Positions 1-10,961 of a stretch of DNA of 64,000 nucleotides are shown here, piece by piece. Origin of the DNA: Cheiracanthium punctorium (Eukaryota; Arthropoda; Arachnida; Araneae; Cheiracanthiidae); the NCBI GenBank assembly GCA_038373885.1, contig JAWZYV010015814.1, positions 248,001 through 312,000 of the forward strand, in the 5' to 3' direction. A program made the position numbers and the translations under genes. The first letter of the stretch is position 1. The number at the start of each line of letters is the position of its first letter. Below the pieces are notes generated by a model. It made no database searches, had not been told where the DNA came from, and was given only the letters and a program-made list of their open reading frames with translations.

Positions 1-735
1 ATGGAAATTTTAGGGGATTCATCCATTTCAAGCACAATACCGTCCTACTACATAAGTTAGGTAATGGTCCGACCACGGTCACGTGCCTCCCTCAAGAACT
101 ATGCCAAAAGTCGCCAAGCTTGGAGACTTTTTTGTGTACGTGTGTGGATATTTAACTCCCAAATCTCTAAAACTATTATGAAATTTCATATATAAGATTG
201 TTGTAACATCTAGTCGTGCATCTCGATTTTTGGTTAAAATCTACTGGAGAGTTTATTTACAGGACCACCGATAAGAATTTCAGTACTTTAATGTCTATGG
301 ACATCTTCAATATAATACAATTGTAGACAATCATTGTTTGGTACATGCCCAAAATCTCGCCGTCTGTCCTCGACCTTGGCGAGTTTTGCCGAAATGTCGC
401 CAAATTTGGCGATAGTCAGTCATTTGGTCCATGCCCAAAGTATCGCCATTTGTCATCGTTCTTGGTGCGTTTTGGCGATAATCTGTCATTGTTGGTCCAT
501 TCTTAATATCTCGCCAAATGTCGTCGACATTGACGAGTTTCGCCGAAATATCGCCAAATTTGGCGCCAAAAATTATTTCGTATTTTGTATAACTCTAAAA
601 CTTTAACCCGTAGAATTTTGAACTTTTGTATTTAGAACTATATTATAATATCTAACGGTTTTCAATATCTTTTTTGACAGCAATCGACTGGGAATTTATT
701 TACAGGGTGAGCCAAATGACTTTAAATACATTTTT
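1..735 (-). repeat. R1 composite repeat, reverse copy, cut by window start
   Basis: This stretch is the reverse complement of the left half of the R1 units at 27380-28130 and 29190-29940. Shared landmarks are the palindromic core CGCCAAATTTGGCG (about 552-565), its related copies around 355-490, the TTTATTTACAGG segments near 252 and 698, and the ACGGTCACGTG segment near 76. Open frames across it repeat a peptide like DEFRRNIAKFG only because the DNA is repeated; they are not evidence of a gene. The left boundary lies outside the window. Confidence 0.85.
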
Positions 736-1305
736 TTTTTTATGGGTTGCGTTGGAAGGCGCTTTCCTGTAATGAAGACTTAATGGCAGCACCTGACAGC
801 CAGGAGGAGAAAAAAAAGATCAAGGGGCAGGCAGCCGCATCCACTTCTCAATCATCGTTCCCTCCTATCCATCAATAGAAATAAATTCGTTACGTGGAGT
901 GAATAGAAGAGATAAAATGGTAAGGCAAAAGTAGCAGCAAAGAAGAGGAGAAGCTGAGTGATGTCTTCATCATTTCGAGACGCGAAAAAGACAGGGAAAA
1001 AAAAAAAAAAAAAAAAATCCGATCGCGTGCCGCTATGGACTAGCAAATCACGAATGAGTGGATAGCCAGAAATGAATGCATTCGTCTGTTGTTGTTGTTG
1101 TTTTTGCACAGTGCAGAGTACCTGCTTGCCATTTTCTTTGGCATAAAAGGCATTGCACATTACGAGTGGCTTCCATTTCTATTTATAAAGCTGGCGATTG
1201 ATTTCCACTTGGGACGACCCGGTTTAGCTTGCTGTTATAGAGATAGGTGTAAACATATATAAACAATGGCAAACAAAGATTAGCTTTCAGTTTCATTAAC
1301 AAGTA
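736..1305. other. no gene seen; low-complexity DNA
   Basis: No supported gene. It holds a poly-A run at about 999-1017 and a short GTT run near 1087-1101. The minus-strand open frame at 852-1160 contains long Q and F runs from these tracts and looks spurious. Confidence 0.6.
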
Positions 1306-1545
1306 CAGTAGAACCTCGATTATCCGAGCTAATTGGGACCGCTAGTACCTCGGATATCGGAAATCTCGGTTAATAGAAACTATGTATAAAAACCTTCCGT
1401 GCTTGCGAATTTAACTAACATTTAAAGTAAAAAACAATAGAACGTTTTTTAAATGATCAAAATAAACACATATGAACTTATGTCTCACAGCTAAAAATAT
1501 TTAAAAAGGAAATCAACTCTAGTAGTAAATTTTAAAAAGTAAAAT

Positions 1546-1581
<36 letters not shown>

Positions 1582-1726
1582 GACAAAACAATAAATGAAA
1601 CACGGACAGCGAACTAAAATGTGTATAATTTTTTCCAAGCTCATTTTGGAAAGGAGAAAAAAAAAATTAGACTTCGGTTAACAGAAACCTCGGTTAACCG
1701 AAGCTCGGTTAATCGAGGTTCTACTG
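1306..1726. mobile_element. Tigger/pogo-like MITE with TA target site
   Basis: Both ends carry the inverted repeat CAGTAGAACCTCGATTA (left) and TAATCGAGGTTCTACTG (right), each next to a TA dinucleotide (1304-1305 and 1727-1728). The TIR start CAGTAGAACC and the TA target are typical of pogo/Tigger elements of the Tc1/mariner superfamily. The inner ends continue as imperfect inverted repeats of TCGGTTAA. There is no transposase frame, only a poly-T block at about 1550-1580, so it is non-autonomous. Confidence 0.85.
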
Positions 1727-1949
1727 TATGTCAAACGCATTGTTTATAAAAACACTTTCCAACGGAACAATTATTTTTGGGCAGAAATTTCGCGTTGTAT
1801 TATTATCCTCCAATCTATCGAGATTTTGGGGATTTAAAAAAAATTGCATCTCGCTATTAATATTAATGTCATTTTCCGACTACCTGTAAAATAACTTTAA
1901 AAGTTATTTCCATCTTTCAACTGAAAGGTAAATTGTTTTAAACGTTTAT

Positions 1950-2110
1950 GGACCTGTTGTATTCAGCTTGAAATGGTTCAATGTCTGCAAACTGCCATAG
2001 ATCGACATGTATTGGAATTTTTTTGATTGCTCCAGTAGAAGAACTATAATTGCTACACATACTTACTATAATTGCTATATATACGACTTTTGGGACAGAT
2101 AGATATAAAC
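1950..2110 (+). repeat. unit of the dispersed 'LQEH' repeat
   Basis: The stretch AACTGCCATAGA followed by a GTATTGGAATT segment and GAAGAACTATAATTGCTAC matches units at 6660-6760, 57130-57220, 57310-57390 and, in reverse, 57900-58560. Read on the opposite strand, the unit encodes a peptide like LQEHPKEFQYI (see 57906-58412). The rest of 1729-2396 shows nothing else recognisable. Confidence 0.6.
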
Positions 2111-2391
2111 ACCCCTCAAACCGTTTTAAACCATGGCCTAACTATATATTACCATTTCTTACATAATGAATAGGGCGGTTTTGGTGCTTCCGCCTTCAGT
2201 GAAGCAACGAGGTATGGAATACCGTTTGCTGATGGGCTTACTTCTTCAGTAGCCGATTACATGGACGATAATAAGCTGTCACACCCAGAACTTTTGTTAG
2301 CGCTTCTTTGCTGTTGACGAAAAATCTGGAAAAGTTAGTTCTGAGATACGCTATTCGTGAAAAACTCGCGTAAGGTAAATCACATGATTGT

Positions 2392-2700
2392 GCGCAGGGG
2401 CGGCCCTGGGGTACGTGGCGCCCCCCTGCAAACGTAAGAGCCACCTTCTTTTTGCAGCAAACCCTTCAATTGGCTTTTCCTCCACAATCTGTATCCATGT
2501 TCTAAAATTTTGCAATTGGCTTTTAATGAATATTTGTAGCGTTGTTCCAAAATTTTTGTAAATGGTTTTTCCTCCAAAATCAGCACCTTTCTTCTACAGT
2601 TTCGCAATTTTGTTTTTCGTCCACAATTCATACTGCTGTTCTAAAATTTTTCATACAGTATTTCCTCCACAATTTGTTTCGTTTTTAAAGTAAGAACACT
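2392..2700. repeat. possible hAT end plus degenerate tandem repeat
   Basis: CAGGGGCGGCCCTGGGG at about 2396 resembles many hAT terminal repeats, but no matching right end was found nearby. Next to it, a unit containing TTTCCTCCACAAT and GTTCTAAAATTTT recurs about four times between 2475 and 2680, with irregular spacing of 45-95 bp. The two may be parts of one damaged element. Confidence 0.4.
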
Positions 2701-4548
2701 AGCTTCGCGGTTTGCTTGCCACCAGGTCGCAGTTTTCCAGCCACTTTCCTATATCTAGGCATCACATATTTACAACCAGGATTCGACAAAACCCGGTTGC
2801 CCAGGCGACTAAAAAGTATCCCTTGGCGACTAGCTTCTTATTTTTCTTTCATGAATATAATTCAATAGGATGTGGCCCCCTAAAATTTTTTCTGGCTTTT
2901 AAGATGATATTACAACTTTTGTCAATCGCTGTTTACAATCTCTACCAGTTCTCATGTCAATGGAATGAACACTACGGAAGGTTGAATGTGCAATACGTAG
3001 AAATTTTTTCCCCCCATTTCTTTTTGATAAGTTTAATGTGCAAAAAAATGTTTCTTTTTTTTCCCTATATCCTAAACTTTCAAAATTTTATTTTCTTCAA
3101 ATCTGAAACCCAGTATTTTTTTCCTTTTAAGGAACTTAACTGTAAGATATATAGATATATTAAAGATGCTTTTCTTAATGTCTTTAGCGCTTTTAGAATT
3201 TTCAGATTTAAAGGGAAAATATCCCACCAGAAATATTTTTTATCAAAGAGAGGAAAGAAAAAAAATCTACTAAAACTGCACTTTCAGAGAATGGTATTTA
3301 GAATGTATGTTTCACACAATTGTACAAACACAAAAGAAATAATTTAAAATTCCTTTGAAATTACTTTTTCTTACGGCCTTAAATCGATGGAAAATGGATT
3401 CTTTTATTCTGCCAAGATTCTTGGAAGCAAAACAAGTTAAGAATCGAATCCACCGTTCATTATATGAGAATTTAAATTATAATCTTCTTAATAGCATATT
3501 TTCTGGCTCCGAAATATCTTAAAATGTTACAAAAGGTTCCATTTCAAAGGATATTAGTTTTTATTGACTAAGAAGATTTAAACATTTTCTAATTACTTTG
3601 AGAGCTAAACTATGTTTTTCTTTACGTAATTTTGTGTTGTGCGTTACTAATGCTGTCATACACATTCTCTTTTTTGCAATGGCGTGCTCCAAGAACTATT
3701 TTAGAACAATTTATCATCATTGCTACATAACAACACGCGTGTGTACACGAAGTCTTTGTTGTTACTAAGATGGATTATTTATTTATTTTTCGTATGTTTG
3801 CAATATGCACTTTAATCTAAAATGGTCTTTGTATCGTATTTCTCATAAACAAAGCAGTAAATGTGCTTGTTGACTTAAAGCTTTCTTCTAAATCGATAGA
3901 TATATACAGGGTGAATCCCTATAAACAGGGTTCTACGTATAACGGATTGTAACCAATGTTTGTATATAGATTATATTATACATGAGATGCTCTCGAAGAA
4001 TTCCGTATTTAAAAAAAGTCCCCAAAAAGTTCACTAGGTGTATCTTTGTGCGAAAAATAAAAAAACAAATTTATCAACGGAAGTGGCTAATTCGAAATAT
4101 ACAAACAATTTCAACATTTTTTCAATGGTTTCCGAGCATTTATTAACTAATTTGGGTCATATTTGATATGAATTTACCATGCAAAACTTCACCTAGTGGA
4201 AATTTTTCGAACTAAACTTTTCAAAAAAATAAATAAATAAATAAATAAATAAAGGGGGGAAAAAAAGCTTCCTCTAGCGCATCTCGTGTAAAGTCTCGTA
4301 CGTCAATTTTGGGTGGCAATCGGCCCACCCATTTCAGCTGCAAAATGGCGTTTGTAGGAGAATTTCAACTATAACCACTCTGTAGAGCTGCCATATGTCT
4401 TAAAAATGAATGGATGAATCCTTAATGTACAGACAATAATGTTGCAGCAGGACATTTAGTTTTTAATAGCTCAGCATGAAAAAAGAAATGCAAATTTTCA
4501 AGGAATTGTGTTCGTGCTACAAAGCACTCAAAATTTATCTCTCAAACT
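2701..4548. other. no gene supported; AT-rich DNA
   Basis: Contains the longest open frame of the window (2712-3347, 211 codons). Its product is mostly F, L, I, K and Y with no recognisable domain, which fits a chance frame in AT-rich DNA. TACAGGGTGAATCCC near 3907 resembles one end of a TA-type MITE, but no partner end was found. A short ATAA-type microsatellite lies at about 4229-4252. Confidence 0.55.
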
Positions 4549-6139
4549 CAGGGATTCTCAACCTTTTTACTACTTCGTATGCTTTGAAACCTTTTTCTTT
4601 TTTCAACAGCTCATAATTATTACAATTATCATTATTCATGTTATATTTCCTCGACAATCTCTGGTATAAACTGATTTGTTAAGAGGTAAAAATGAAAGCC
4701 GATAGTACAATTGTGGTTCGGATTTTTTTTTTTTTTTTTTAAGCGGGAGGGGAGAGAGGCGTAGGGACACACTCATCATTAGATTACTAAAACTTTTGAA
4801 GTCTTTTAATAAAGGTCTTATCAAAGTAGGTTAATACCTTCACTTTCCCTAGTGTTCCAAAAATAATACTGGGGTATCTCCTGAGCGATGACGTCATAAG
4901 AAGAGGTCATGTTCAATCGATGGTTTCTTTTTTTTTTTCTTCCTTTTTCTTTTTAAATATGCTAAATGACTGCAGGGAGACAAGAACGACTAAAAGGGAG
5001 GCTCCCCTAGATAACCTAATTGACGAAGAAAGGAAGATCTGATTTGAAGCTGAGTTAGGGAAATTTTAAAAAGGAGAACCGACGTAAGTGATTCTTTTAA
5101 AGCGGCCCAAAAATGCTATGTTTATTGCATTAGGCTTAATTTACCCTTTGACGAGATGTGCACTTTTGACCACCCCCAGAGCCTTACAAGGTGGTTAACA
5201 TTTGAAGTAGTTTTCACTGCGCATGGAGATTTACTGTGGAGTTATTTATTTCGGAATTCGACTTTCTCGTCCTGTTTATGTGCCAATTTATACCTTTGAA
5301 ATAGGAAAAATAATCTCGTAACCAGTCTTTTAAATGAGTTTTTTGCATGTGCAGGGTTTCTACAGATTTCACAGCTTTTGTTTCCCTGACTTTTCCCCGA
5401 CACCTATCTGCTCTTCCCTGACTTTTCATCTAGCGTGCTTTCCTGAATTTTGCGTTACTATTTCTAATATTAAATCCTTTAATTAATAATTTTTTATATA
5501 TTTTGCCCCTTTTTTACAAATAATAATAATAATAAAATCAATATGCCCAAAAATGGTTAATTTATAAGGTTAAATAAGAAAATGAAAATAAAACAATTTG
5601 TACAATTAGGTTCAAACAGGAAATATTTTCTTGATTTTGCCGCAAAATTCAAATACTCTTGCCTTTCCCTGATCTTTCTTCAAATTTCCCTGATATTTCC
5701 TGACTTTCCAGGTCTGTAGAAACCCTGATATGTAACATTTGAAGATTACGAATTAAAATTGCAGTCACGTAAATCCCCATTTCCATTTCCGACAACCTAT
5801 CCGTGCAAAGCGGGGAGTTTTCTGCAGTGACAGCAACCAAAACAAAACAAAGGAATTAACCTGGACATAAGCAACACGTTTCGGGTGTCACTATCTCATT
5901 GGAACAAGCTCCGGTTTCTTCTCATTGATTCTCATTGGTTCTAATGAATTAAAATGCGAAATCACTTTACATTCATTTTTTGGCATAACTGTATTTTATT
6001 TTGTAGATCCACAATCAAATTAAAATATTAAAGCAAAACAACCTAAATTATAAAAAACCAACGCCCCTCTCCCCCCCCCCCCTAGTGGGCCGCAGTAGAA
6101 TTGTCAAACGTTGTCCGGAAAAAAAGTTGAGGAGCACTG
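4549..6139. mobile_element. candidate hAT-like non-autonomous element
   Basis: The left end CAGGGATTCTCAACCTTTT and the right end, read inverted, CAGTGCTCCTCAACTTTTT, form imperfect TIRs of the CAGTGBTTCTCAACC type that is widespread in hAT elements. No convincing 8-bp TSD remains, so the pairing is uncertain. A second hAT-type element (5352-5727) sits inside. No transposase frame is present. Confidence 0.5.
5352..5727. mobile_element. word-array hAT-type MITE (word TTCCCTGAC)
   Basis: The ends CAGGGTTTCTACAGA and TCTGTAGAAACCCTG are perfect inverted repeats. Inside each end the word TTCCCTGA or its variants recurs many times (about 5390-5440 and 5664-5710). Flanks TGCATGTG and ATATGTAA are only weakly alike, as expected of an old 8-bp TSD. 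The centre is AT-rich and non-coding. Confidence 0.75.
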
Positions 6140-6249
6140 TGTTGTAACACTTATTGAGTAGCCCAAAAGATCGAACCAAAACCCCCTATAGGAGAATTTA
6201 TACACCGTGCAGACAATTTTGAAGGGATAGTCTTTTTACTATCATCGAG

Positions 6250-6494
6250 GCCTCACCATGGCACAGTATTTATGTCACTGGAAATGGTAGACGGGCGAAG
6301 TGAGGAGGTCCTGGGTTCGGGTCCCATGGCGCGTCCGTCAACCTAACCGTTCGGAGTTTTCCGTGGTTTCCTTCGAAACGTAGCGTAAATACGGGTTAGG
6401 ACCCCTTAAAAAGACCCCCACGGAGGGCACCCCACCCATAATCCTAGAACCCCTCGTGCAGATAATTGGCCTTAATCCCACAACACAATACAAT
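6250..6494 (+). mobile_element. tRNA-derived SINE, family S1
   Basis: The head starts GCCTCACCATGGCACAG, carrying an A-box-like TGGCACAGTAT, and is followed about 60 bp on by the B-box-like GGGTTCGGGTCCC, the two internal RNA polymerase III promoter elements of a tRNA. The body and tail match the minus-strand copy at 7892-8130. The flanks ACTATCATCGA and ACTATCGTCAA look like a slightly diverged TSD. Open frames across it are shadows. Confidence 0.8.
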
Positions 6495-6599
6495 ACTATC
6501 GTCAAACTTAGTGAGATTTCACGGATAATCTCAAAAAAAGAAGCTGTATTGTTCATCACTATTATTAACGAATGTCTGCGAGACCGTGTATACGAATTT

Positions 6600-6811
6600 T
6601 AAATTTTACTTCCACCCTTTAAATGAAGAGGAAGCTGTTACAAATGTTTAGATAATTATTGTATTGTGCTTTTTTAACGGATGAACGTCTCTAAACTGCC
6701 ATAGACCGCATTGGTTTTGAGAGCTCCTGTAAAAGAATTATAAATGCTGTATGCTGTACTTTCGACAAAGAGAATTACTTTCTACCTATTTTTTTTTTTT
6801 TTTTTTTTTTT
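6600..6811 (+). repeat. LQEH repeat unit followed by poly-T
   Basis: AACTGCCATAGACCG and TCCTGTAAAAGAATTATAAATG are the two diagnostic blocks of the LQEH unit. A poly-T run at about 6790-6811 follows. No gene is seen between here and 6929. Confidence 0.55.
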
Positions 6812-6929
6812 GCGACTAGATGTGAAAGTGCTGAAACAAGGTGGTTCCAGGCGCGAGAGAGAAAGGGTTAAAAGATGAAATAACTAAAACTTTGTGAAAT
6901 AACACACTTATAAATCTGCGGGTACTTAT

Positions 6930-7638
6930 TAGAGATGAGACGGACTCAGCCCGAGCCCGGGCCCGAACCGGGCTCGGGCTCTGTAATTCACAATTGCGTT
7001 CGGGCTCGGGCGGGCTCGGGCTCGTGAAAAATTTCTCCTTTCTCCTTGAAACATATTTTAAAAAGTGATTCACGAGGAAAATAAAAGTACAGTCAACTCC
7101 GGTTATAGTGAACCTCTGGGGACCCTCCAATTTCGTCCACTGTATTCGAAGTTCATTAAAACCCAACTGTCTTCATGATGGATAGAGATACTGTATGTGA
7201 ATTGGGACTAATGGTTTGTGTTCACTGTAGCCTTTGGTTCACTATATCCGGGTTCACTATAACCGGAGTTGACTGTACTTATAAAAAAAATAGCGGCACT
7301 GGCGCCTAGAAGGTGCGTTAGGCTCTTTGGATATTTCAGAACGGCGGCTTATATTGATTACTTAGTCGTGAGATCCGACATTATTTGATAAACATGGATA
7401 TATAAAGAATTAGAAAGTGCATAGAGAGTTTGCAACTCTATTTGTCTTTAATTTGCACAAACGACAAAATTCATTGTATTCTATCAATGAAGTAATTGGA
7501 TTTTTTTTTATCATAGCTGAAATTTCGGGCTCGGGCTCCGACTTAAATAATATTGCTCGGGCTCGGGCGGTCTCGGATTAGAAGTCCTCGGGCTCGGGCG
7601 GGCCCGGGCTTCAAAAAATGAGCCCGAACTCATCTCTA
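6930..7638. mobile_element. word-array hAT-type MITE (word GGGCTCGGGC)
   Basis: TIRs TAGAGATGAG and CTCATCTCTA are flanked by a perfect 8-bp TSD, GTACTTAT, at 6922-6929 and 7639-7646, diagnostic of hAT-type transposition. Inside both ends the word CGGGCTCGGGC and its complement are reiterated (6948-7023 and 7528-7612), making two GC-rich islands in AT-rich DNA. A separate Tigger-like MITE (7090-7275) has landed in the middle. Confidence 0.92.
7090..7275. mobile_element. Tigger-like MITE nested in the 6930-7638 element
   Basis: The ends CAGTCAACTCCGGTTATAG and CTATAACCGGAGTTGACTG are perfect inverted repeats, each next to TA (7088-7089 and 7276-7277). The CAGT start and TA target suit the pogo/Tigger group. 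At about 186 bp it is non-coding. It is the younger insertion because its host element is complete around it. Confidence 0.88.
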
Positions 7639-7845
7639 GTACTTATGATAAGTGTATAAAGGTACTTTGCAGATTAATAAGTAGGGAATACAATATCATG
7701 ACTGTAATTCTCATATTTATGTAAGGTGTTGTATTAATTATCAAATAAGATAAAGTATTGAACTTGACAGTGCTTCCAATCATACTTTTTCCTACTTTTC
7801 TCTATTAAAATTAATTTTTATTTGAATGAAATCTCAATCCCGAAT

Positions 7846-8276
7846 TCCCGGAAACGAAAAACAGTGCGGGATTGCATTCCCTCGGTATTGGTTGTTGTCG
7901 TGTGTGATTATGGCAACGCTACACTAGGGCGATCTGCCAAGGAAGGGTGCCTTGGTAGGTATGAGGACTTTCTAAGGGGTTCTAACGCGTATTCACGTTA
8001 CATCTGGAGAAAACCTACCAAAACTCCAAACCGTTAGATCGACAGCCGCGCGATGGGACCCGAACCCGGGACCTTCACACTTCGGCCATCTACCATTTTC
8101 AGTGGCTTAATCACTGTGCCATGGTGAGGCTCCCTCGGTATTGGAAGACATACATCTACTGCCTCTAATTCTATACATCGATAATATTTTATTTGGGGGG
8201 GGGGGGAATAGTAGTGGACGCAACAATAGACGCAATCCCGCGAAACGAAAAACAGTGCGGGATTGCATTCCCTACT
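7846..8276. repeat. GTGCGGGATT dimer repeat, interrupted by a SINE
   Basis: Two direct copies of a segment of about 35 bp, containing ACAGTGCGGGATTGCATTCC, lie at 7850-7882 and 8243-8275. A related, uninterrupted copy lies in reverse at 37793-37982. The intervening part shares GAAGACAT, a poly-G tract and CGCAACAATAG with that copy. It may be a short-LTR-like element or a tandem dimer; the sequence does not decide. Confidence 0.65.
7892..8130 (-). mobile_element. tRNA-derived SINE, family S1, minus strand
   Basis: Flanked by a perfect 14-bp TSD, TCCCTCGGTATTGG (7878-7891 and 8131-8144), a typical length for LINE-mediated insertion. On the minus strand it begins GCCTCACCATGGCACAG with an A-box-like segment, then B-box-like GGGTTCGGGTCCC, and ends in an A/C-rich tail. 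It is the same family as 6250-6494. The plus-strand open frame at 7822-8037 is a shadow. Confidence 0.9.
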
Positions 8277-8280
8277 GATA

Positions 8281-9215
8281 AGTAGAGGAGAGGAGGTGAT
8301 TATGGAATACCATTTACATTTCTAACTGTAACTTCATAGATTTTTAAATAAAATCCCCCCAAAACAGCATGAGTACATGCTATAATGAATCGTAATGAAA
8401 TGTCAATTGCAAAAAAATACACAATTTATTTTGTTGTTATAGAAAAAAATATTTTAAAAAAAAGTTACGAATGGAGTATAATATGGAATAGTCGGGTAAT
8501 ATGGAATAGATGGTTTAAACCGATGAAAAGCAATTTATATTGCTTCATATATAGTTATTGGTTACTATAAAACAAATTTTTATGTTTTGTAGTTTAAATC
8601 ATTATACTGGAGTCATTTCTGCTTCGAGTCGATTTAGAAAAGTTGTAGATATAATTTTCTTTCTTTGCTCCGATACAGTCATGGTGAGCCCACAGAGAAC
8701 AGCTGGATCTTTGAATCCAAACTTATCGTCGTTGATCATTAGAGAATTTTTCGTGACAAAAGATGCATTCAGCGTCTTTGTTTTCCGGGTCTTGAGTGGA
8801 TGACATGAAACCCATTACAATATTACCCAGTATTCCATAATACCCGACACGCCATCTCGGAAAACGAACCTTTAAAACTAATTGGCAAAACACTGTCATC
8901 TAAAAAATAACCACAGTTCAACAAACTACCATTCTCTTAGTGTACATTATGCGTAACATCCATGTTCATGTCACGTGTTTACTAGTAAGTTAAAATGTTT
9001 GAAAACTTATCTACAAAAACTCTTGAAAATCACAAAACATACTTTGTTCTGTATCGAGTGGTACGGCAACAGAGAGCGGTCAACTCTTACTGCATTGTAA
9101 GAAGGGAATTTTCTGAGTGTTCATGGTATTCCTTGTGGCAATAGCAACTAACAGAGCCAAAAACTCGGTATTCCATATTTCCCGACTATTCCATAATCAC
9201 CTCCTCTCCTCTACT
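8281..9215. mobile_element. inverted-repeat MITE, unclassified
   Basis: AGTAGAGGAGAGGAGGTGAT at the left is matched by ATCACCTCCTCTCCTCTACT at the right. Each arm continues with TATGGAATA, and motifs such as ATATGGAATAGTCGGG and its complement recur inside (about 8480, 8835 and 9165-9192). No clear TSD was found. Small open frames inside (8385-8570, 8558-8803) show no known domain. Confidence 0.75.
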
Positions 9216-10771
9216 ATTTGTGTGTGTGTTATTTTACAGTTTTAATTATTTCATTTTTTCTTTCCTTTTTGGAAAAGTATTAACAAAAAGCAGTATCTTT
9301 TTCTCTTATGCCAATGCAATAATTTCGATGAAATGAAATAATTCAATTTAGATTTTTAAGCAGTTAAGTGGGAGTAATATTTATGAAACTCGAATTCGCA
9401 CTCAAATGCAATAAACTCAAAAGCTCAAGAACATATTCATGAAAATTCTAACAGCCTCAAACGATGAACTACACTATTTTATTTCAATTCTATTAAAAAA
9501 GGAAGAATATAAAGCTCTTAAAAACGTTCCTTTTCAGAAATATTTTAAATGCAATTTGAAAAATGAATACTAAAAATGTCACAAAATGGTTCCCTGTTTT
9601 TTTTGTTTTTTTTTTTTCTATCTTCTTTCCAATTCAATCGGCGGAAAGATTTGCACAATCATCAAGGTCTTCCTTAGTACTATTTCGAGCGAACTAAAAA
9701 AAAAAGGAAGAAAAGAAAAAGAAAAAAGGAGTAGAATTTAAAAAAAAAAAAAAGGTGTTATATCAATTTTTCTTATTTCTTTAAACCGAAGGTATAAAAA
9801 TAAAAATTGAATACGGCCGTGTTAGCAGTAGTCTTGTATAAATTCATTTAATCTTATTTTTTAAGGATCAGATAAGCACAGTGAATAAGCTAAGTACTTA
9901 ATTTTCGTAATATTTACAATAATTAAGGGGCGTAAAGTTAATACTTGATTGTGGTTCGTAGTTTCTGTTGTAAATGCACTAATGCAAAATCTATATTCTT
10001 AATCTACAAGGATTGATTAAATTGGCGTTCATACAGTCATGTTTAAAAATAAATTGTTTTCTCTTATGCCTCCTTAAAAAAATTGTTTTCTCTTATGCCT
10101 CCTTAAAAAAATTGTTTTCTCATCATCATTAAACTATCAACTTTACTACTTGCGTAATGCATACCTTTTTAGAAGTGAATTTTTACAAATATTAAAAAAA
10201 GCTTATCATATTTCTTTTTTTTTTTATTTAAATTAATTTACTTTCCAGGTTTCAGCGGTTTTGTGGACTTAAGCCTTTGCGGTTGTCCCTTTATTTTCCT
10301 GAAGCCCTTTGGTATGAAGCCTTTTCCTGAAGCCCTTTCAGATCGGCCATGCCTATGAGAAACATAACATAATCTATTCACAGCATTGTGACTGTTCGTA
10401 AAAAACTTGGGTTTGCGAACAGTTAATTATATCTAGAAGCCTCAAAGTGTAAACAATTAGTATAAACCATAAATTTTGTTTTAAAATAAAAATATTTGCA
10501 TCATGTAATGCCAGGAAATTTTTAATGTGCATGTAGTATTAATGGAAGTATAGGGGCGAAAAAAGTAATATTTACAAACTGAAAACGGATAATGATGCCT
10601 AAAAATTAGAATGAACTTGAAATTTTGCTACAAATTAAAAGTATTTACATCATAGCATCATTTCACGAAATTTTTATTGCATATCCAGCGTTAATACAAG
10701 ATTTTAAAAAAAAAATGACCATAATAGTAACTCTTGCAAATTTTACGGAGAGCTAATCTACATCTGAAGAC
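9216..10771. other. no gene supported; AT-rich DNA
   Basis: Nothing recognisable apart from homopolymer runs (about 9597-9617, 9696-9752 and 10214-10227) and the tandem repeat at 10052-10122. At 10249-10310 there is an acceptor-like TTACTTTCCAG followed by a short open stretch, but the sequence also contains a small internal duplication (CCTGAAGCCCTTT twice), so it was not called an exon. Confidence 0.5.
10052..10122. repeat. 30-bp tandem repeat, about 2.4 copies
   Basis: The unit contains AATTGTTTTCTCTTATGCC and CCTTAAAAAA. Two full copies and part of a third are nearly identical. Confidence 0.9.
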
Positions 10772-10961
10772 CAGGGCCCGGTTATGACCAACAGGGGCCC
10801 CGGGCATTGAGGAATTTGGGGAATTTGCTTTATTTGTTTTATCTATGAAATTTGTTTTATTTTTCATAAAATTTTGATATAAAAAAGAATATTTCAGAAC
10901 AAAATTTTAAATTGGGGCCCTGGGCAAAGTCCCAATTTGCCCATGCGATAATAAGGCCCTG
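10772..10961. mobile_element. short hAT-like MITE
   Basis: Left end CAGGGCCCGGTTAT and inverted right end CAGGGCCTTATTAT form imperfect TIRs of the CAGGGCC type. The flanking octamers CTGAAGAC and AGGCAGAC agree at five positions, suggesting an old TSD. A GGGGCCC motif recurs inside. There is no coding content. Confidence 0.65.

Noticed and set aside
852..1160. Minus-strand frame with Q and F runs
   Set aside because: The runs come from GTT and poly-A tracts; no domain is present.
2712..3347. Longest open frame in the window, 211 codons, plus strand
   Set aside because: The product is dominated by F, L, I, K and Y with no recognisable domain or motif, and the DNA is AT-rich throughout. A frame this long is plausible by chance here.
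10249..10310. Exon-like segment after TTACTTTCCAG
   Set aside because: A small internal duplication of CCTGAAGCCCTTT and an early stop make it more like repeat DNA; the donor-like GTATGA is weak.
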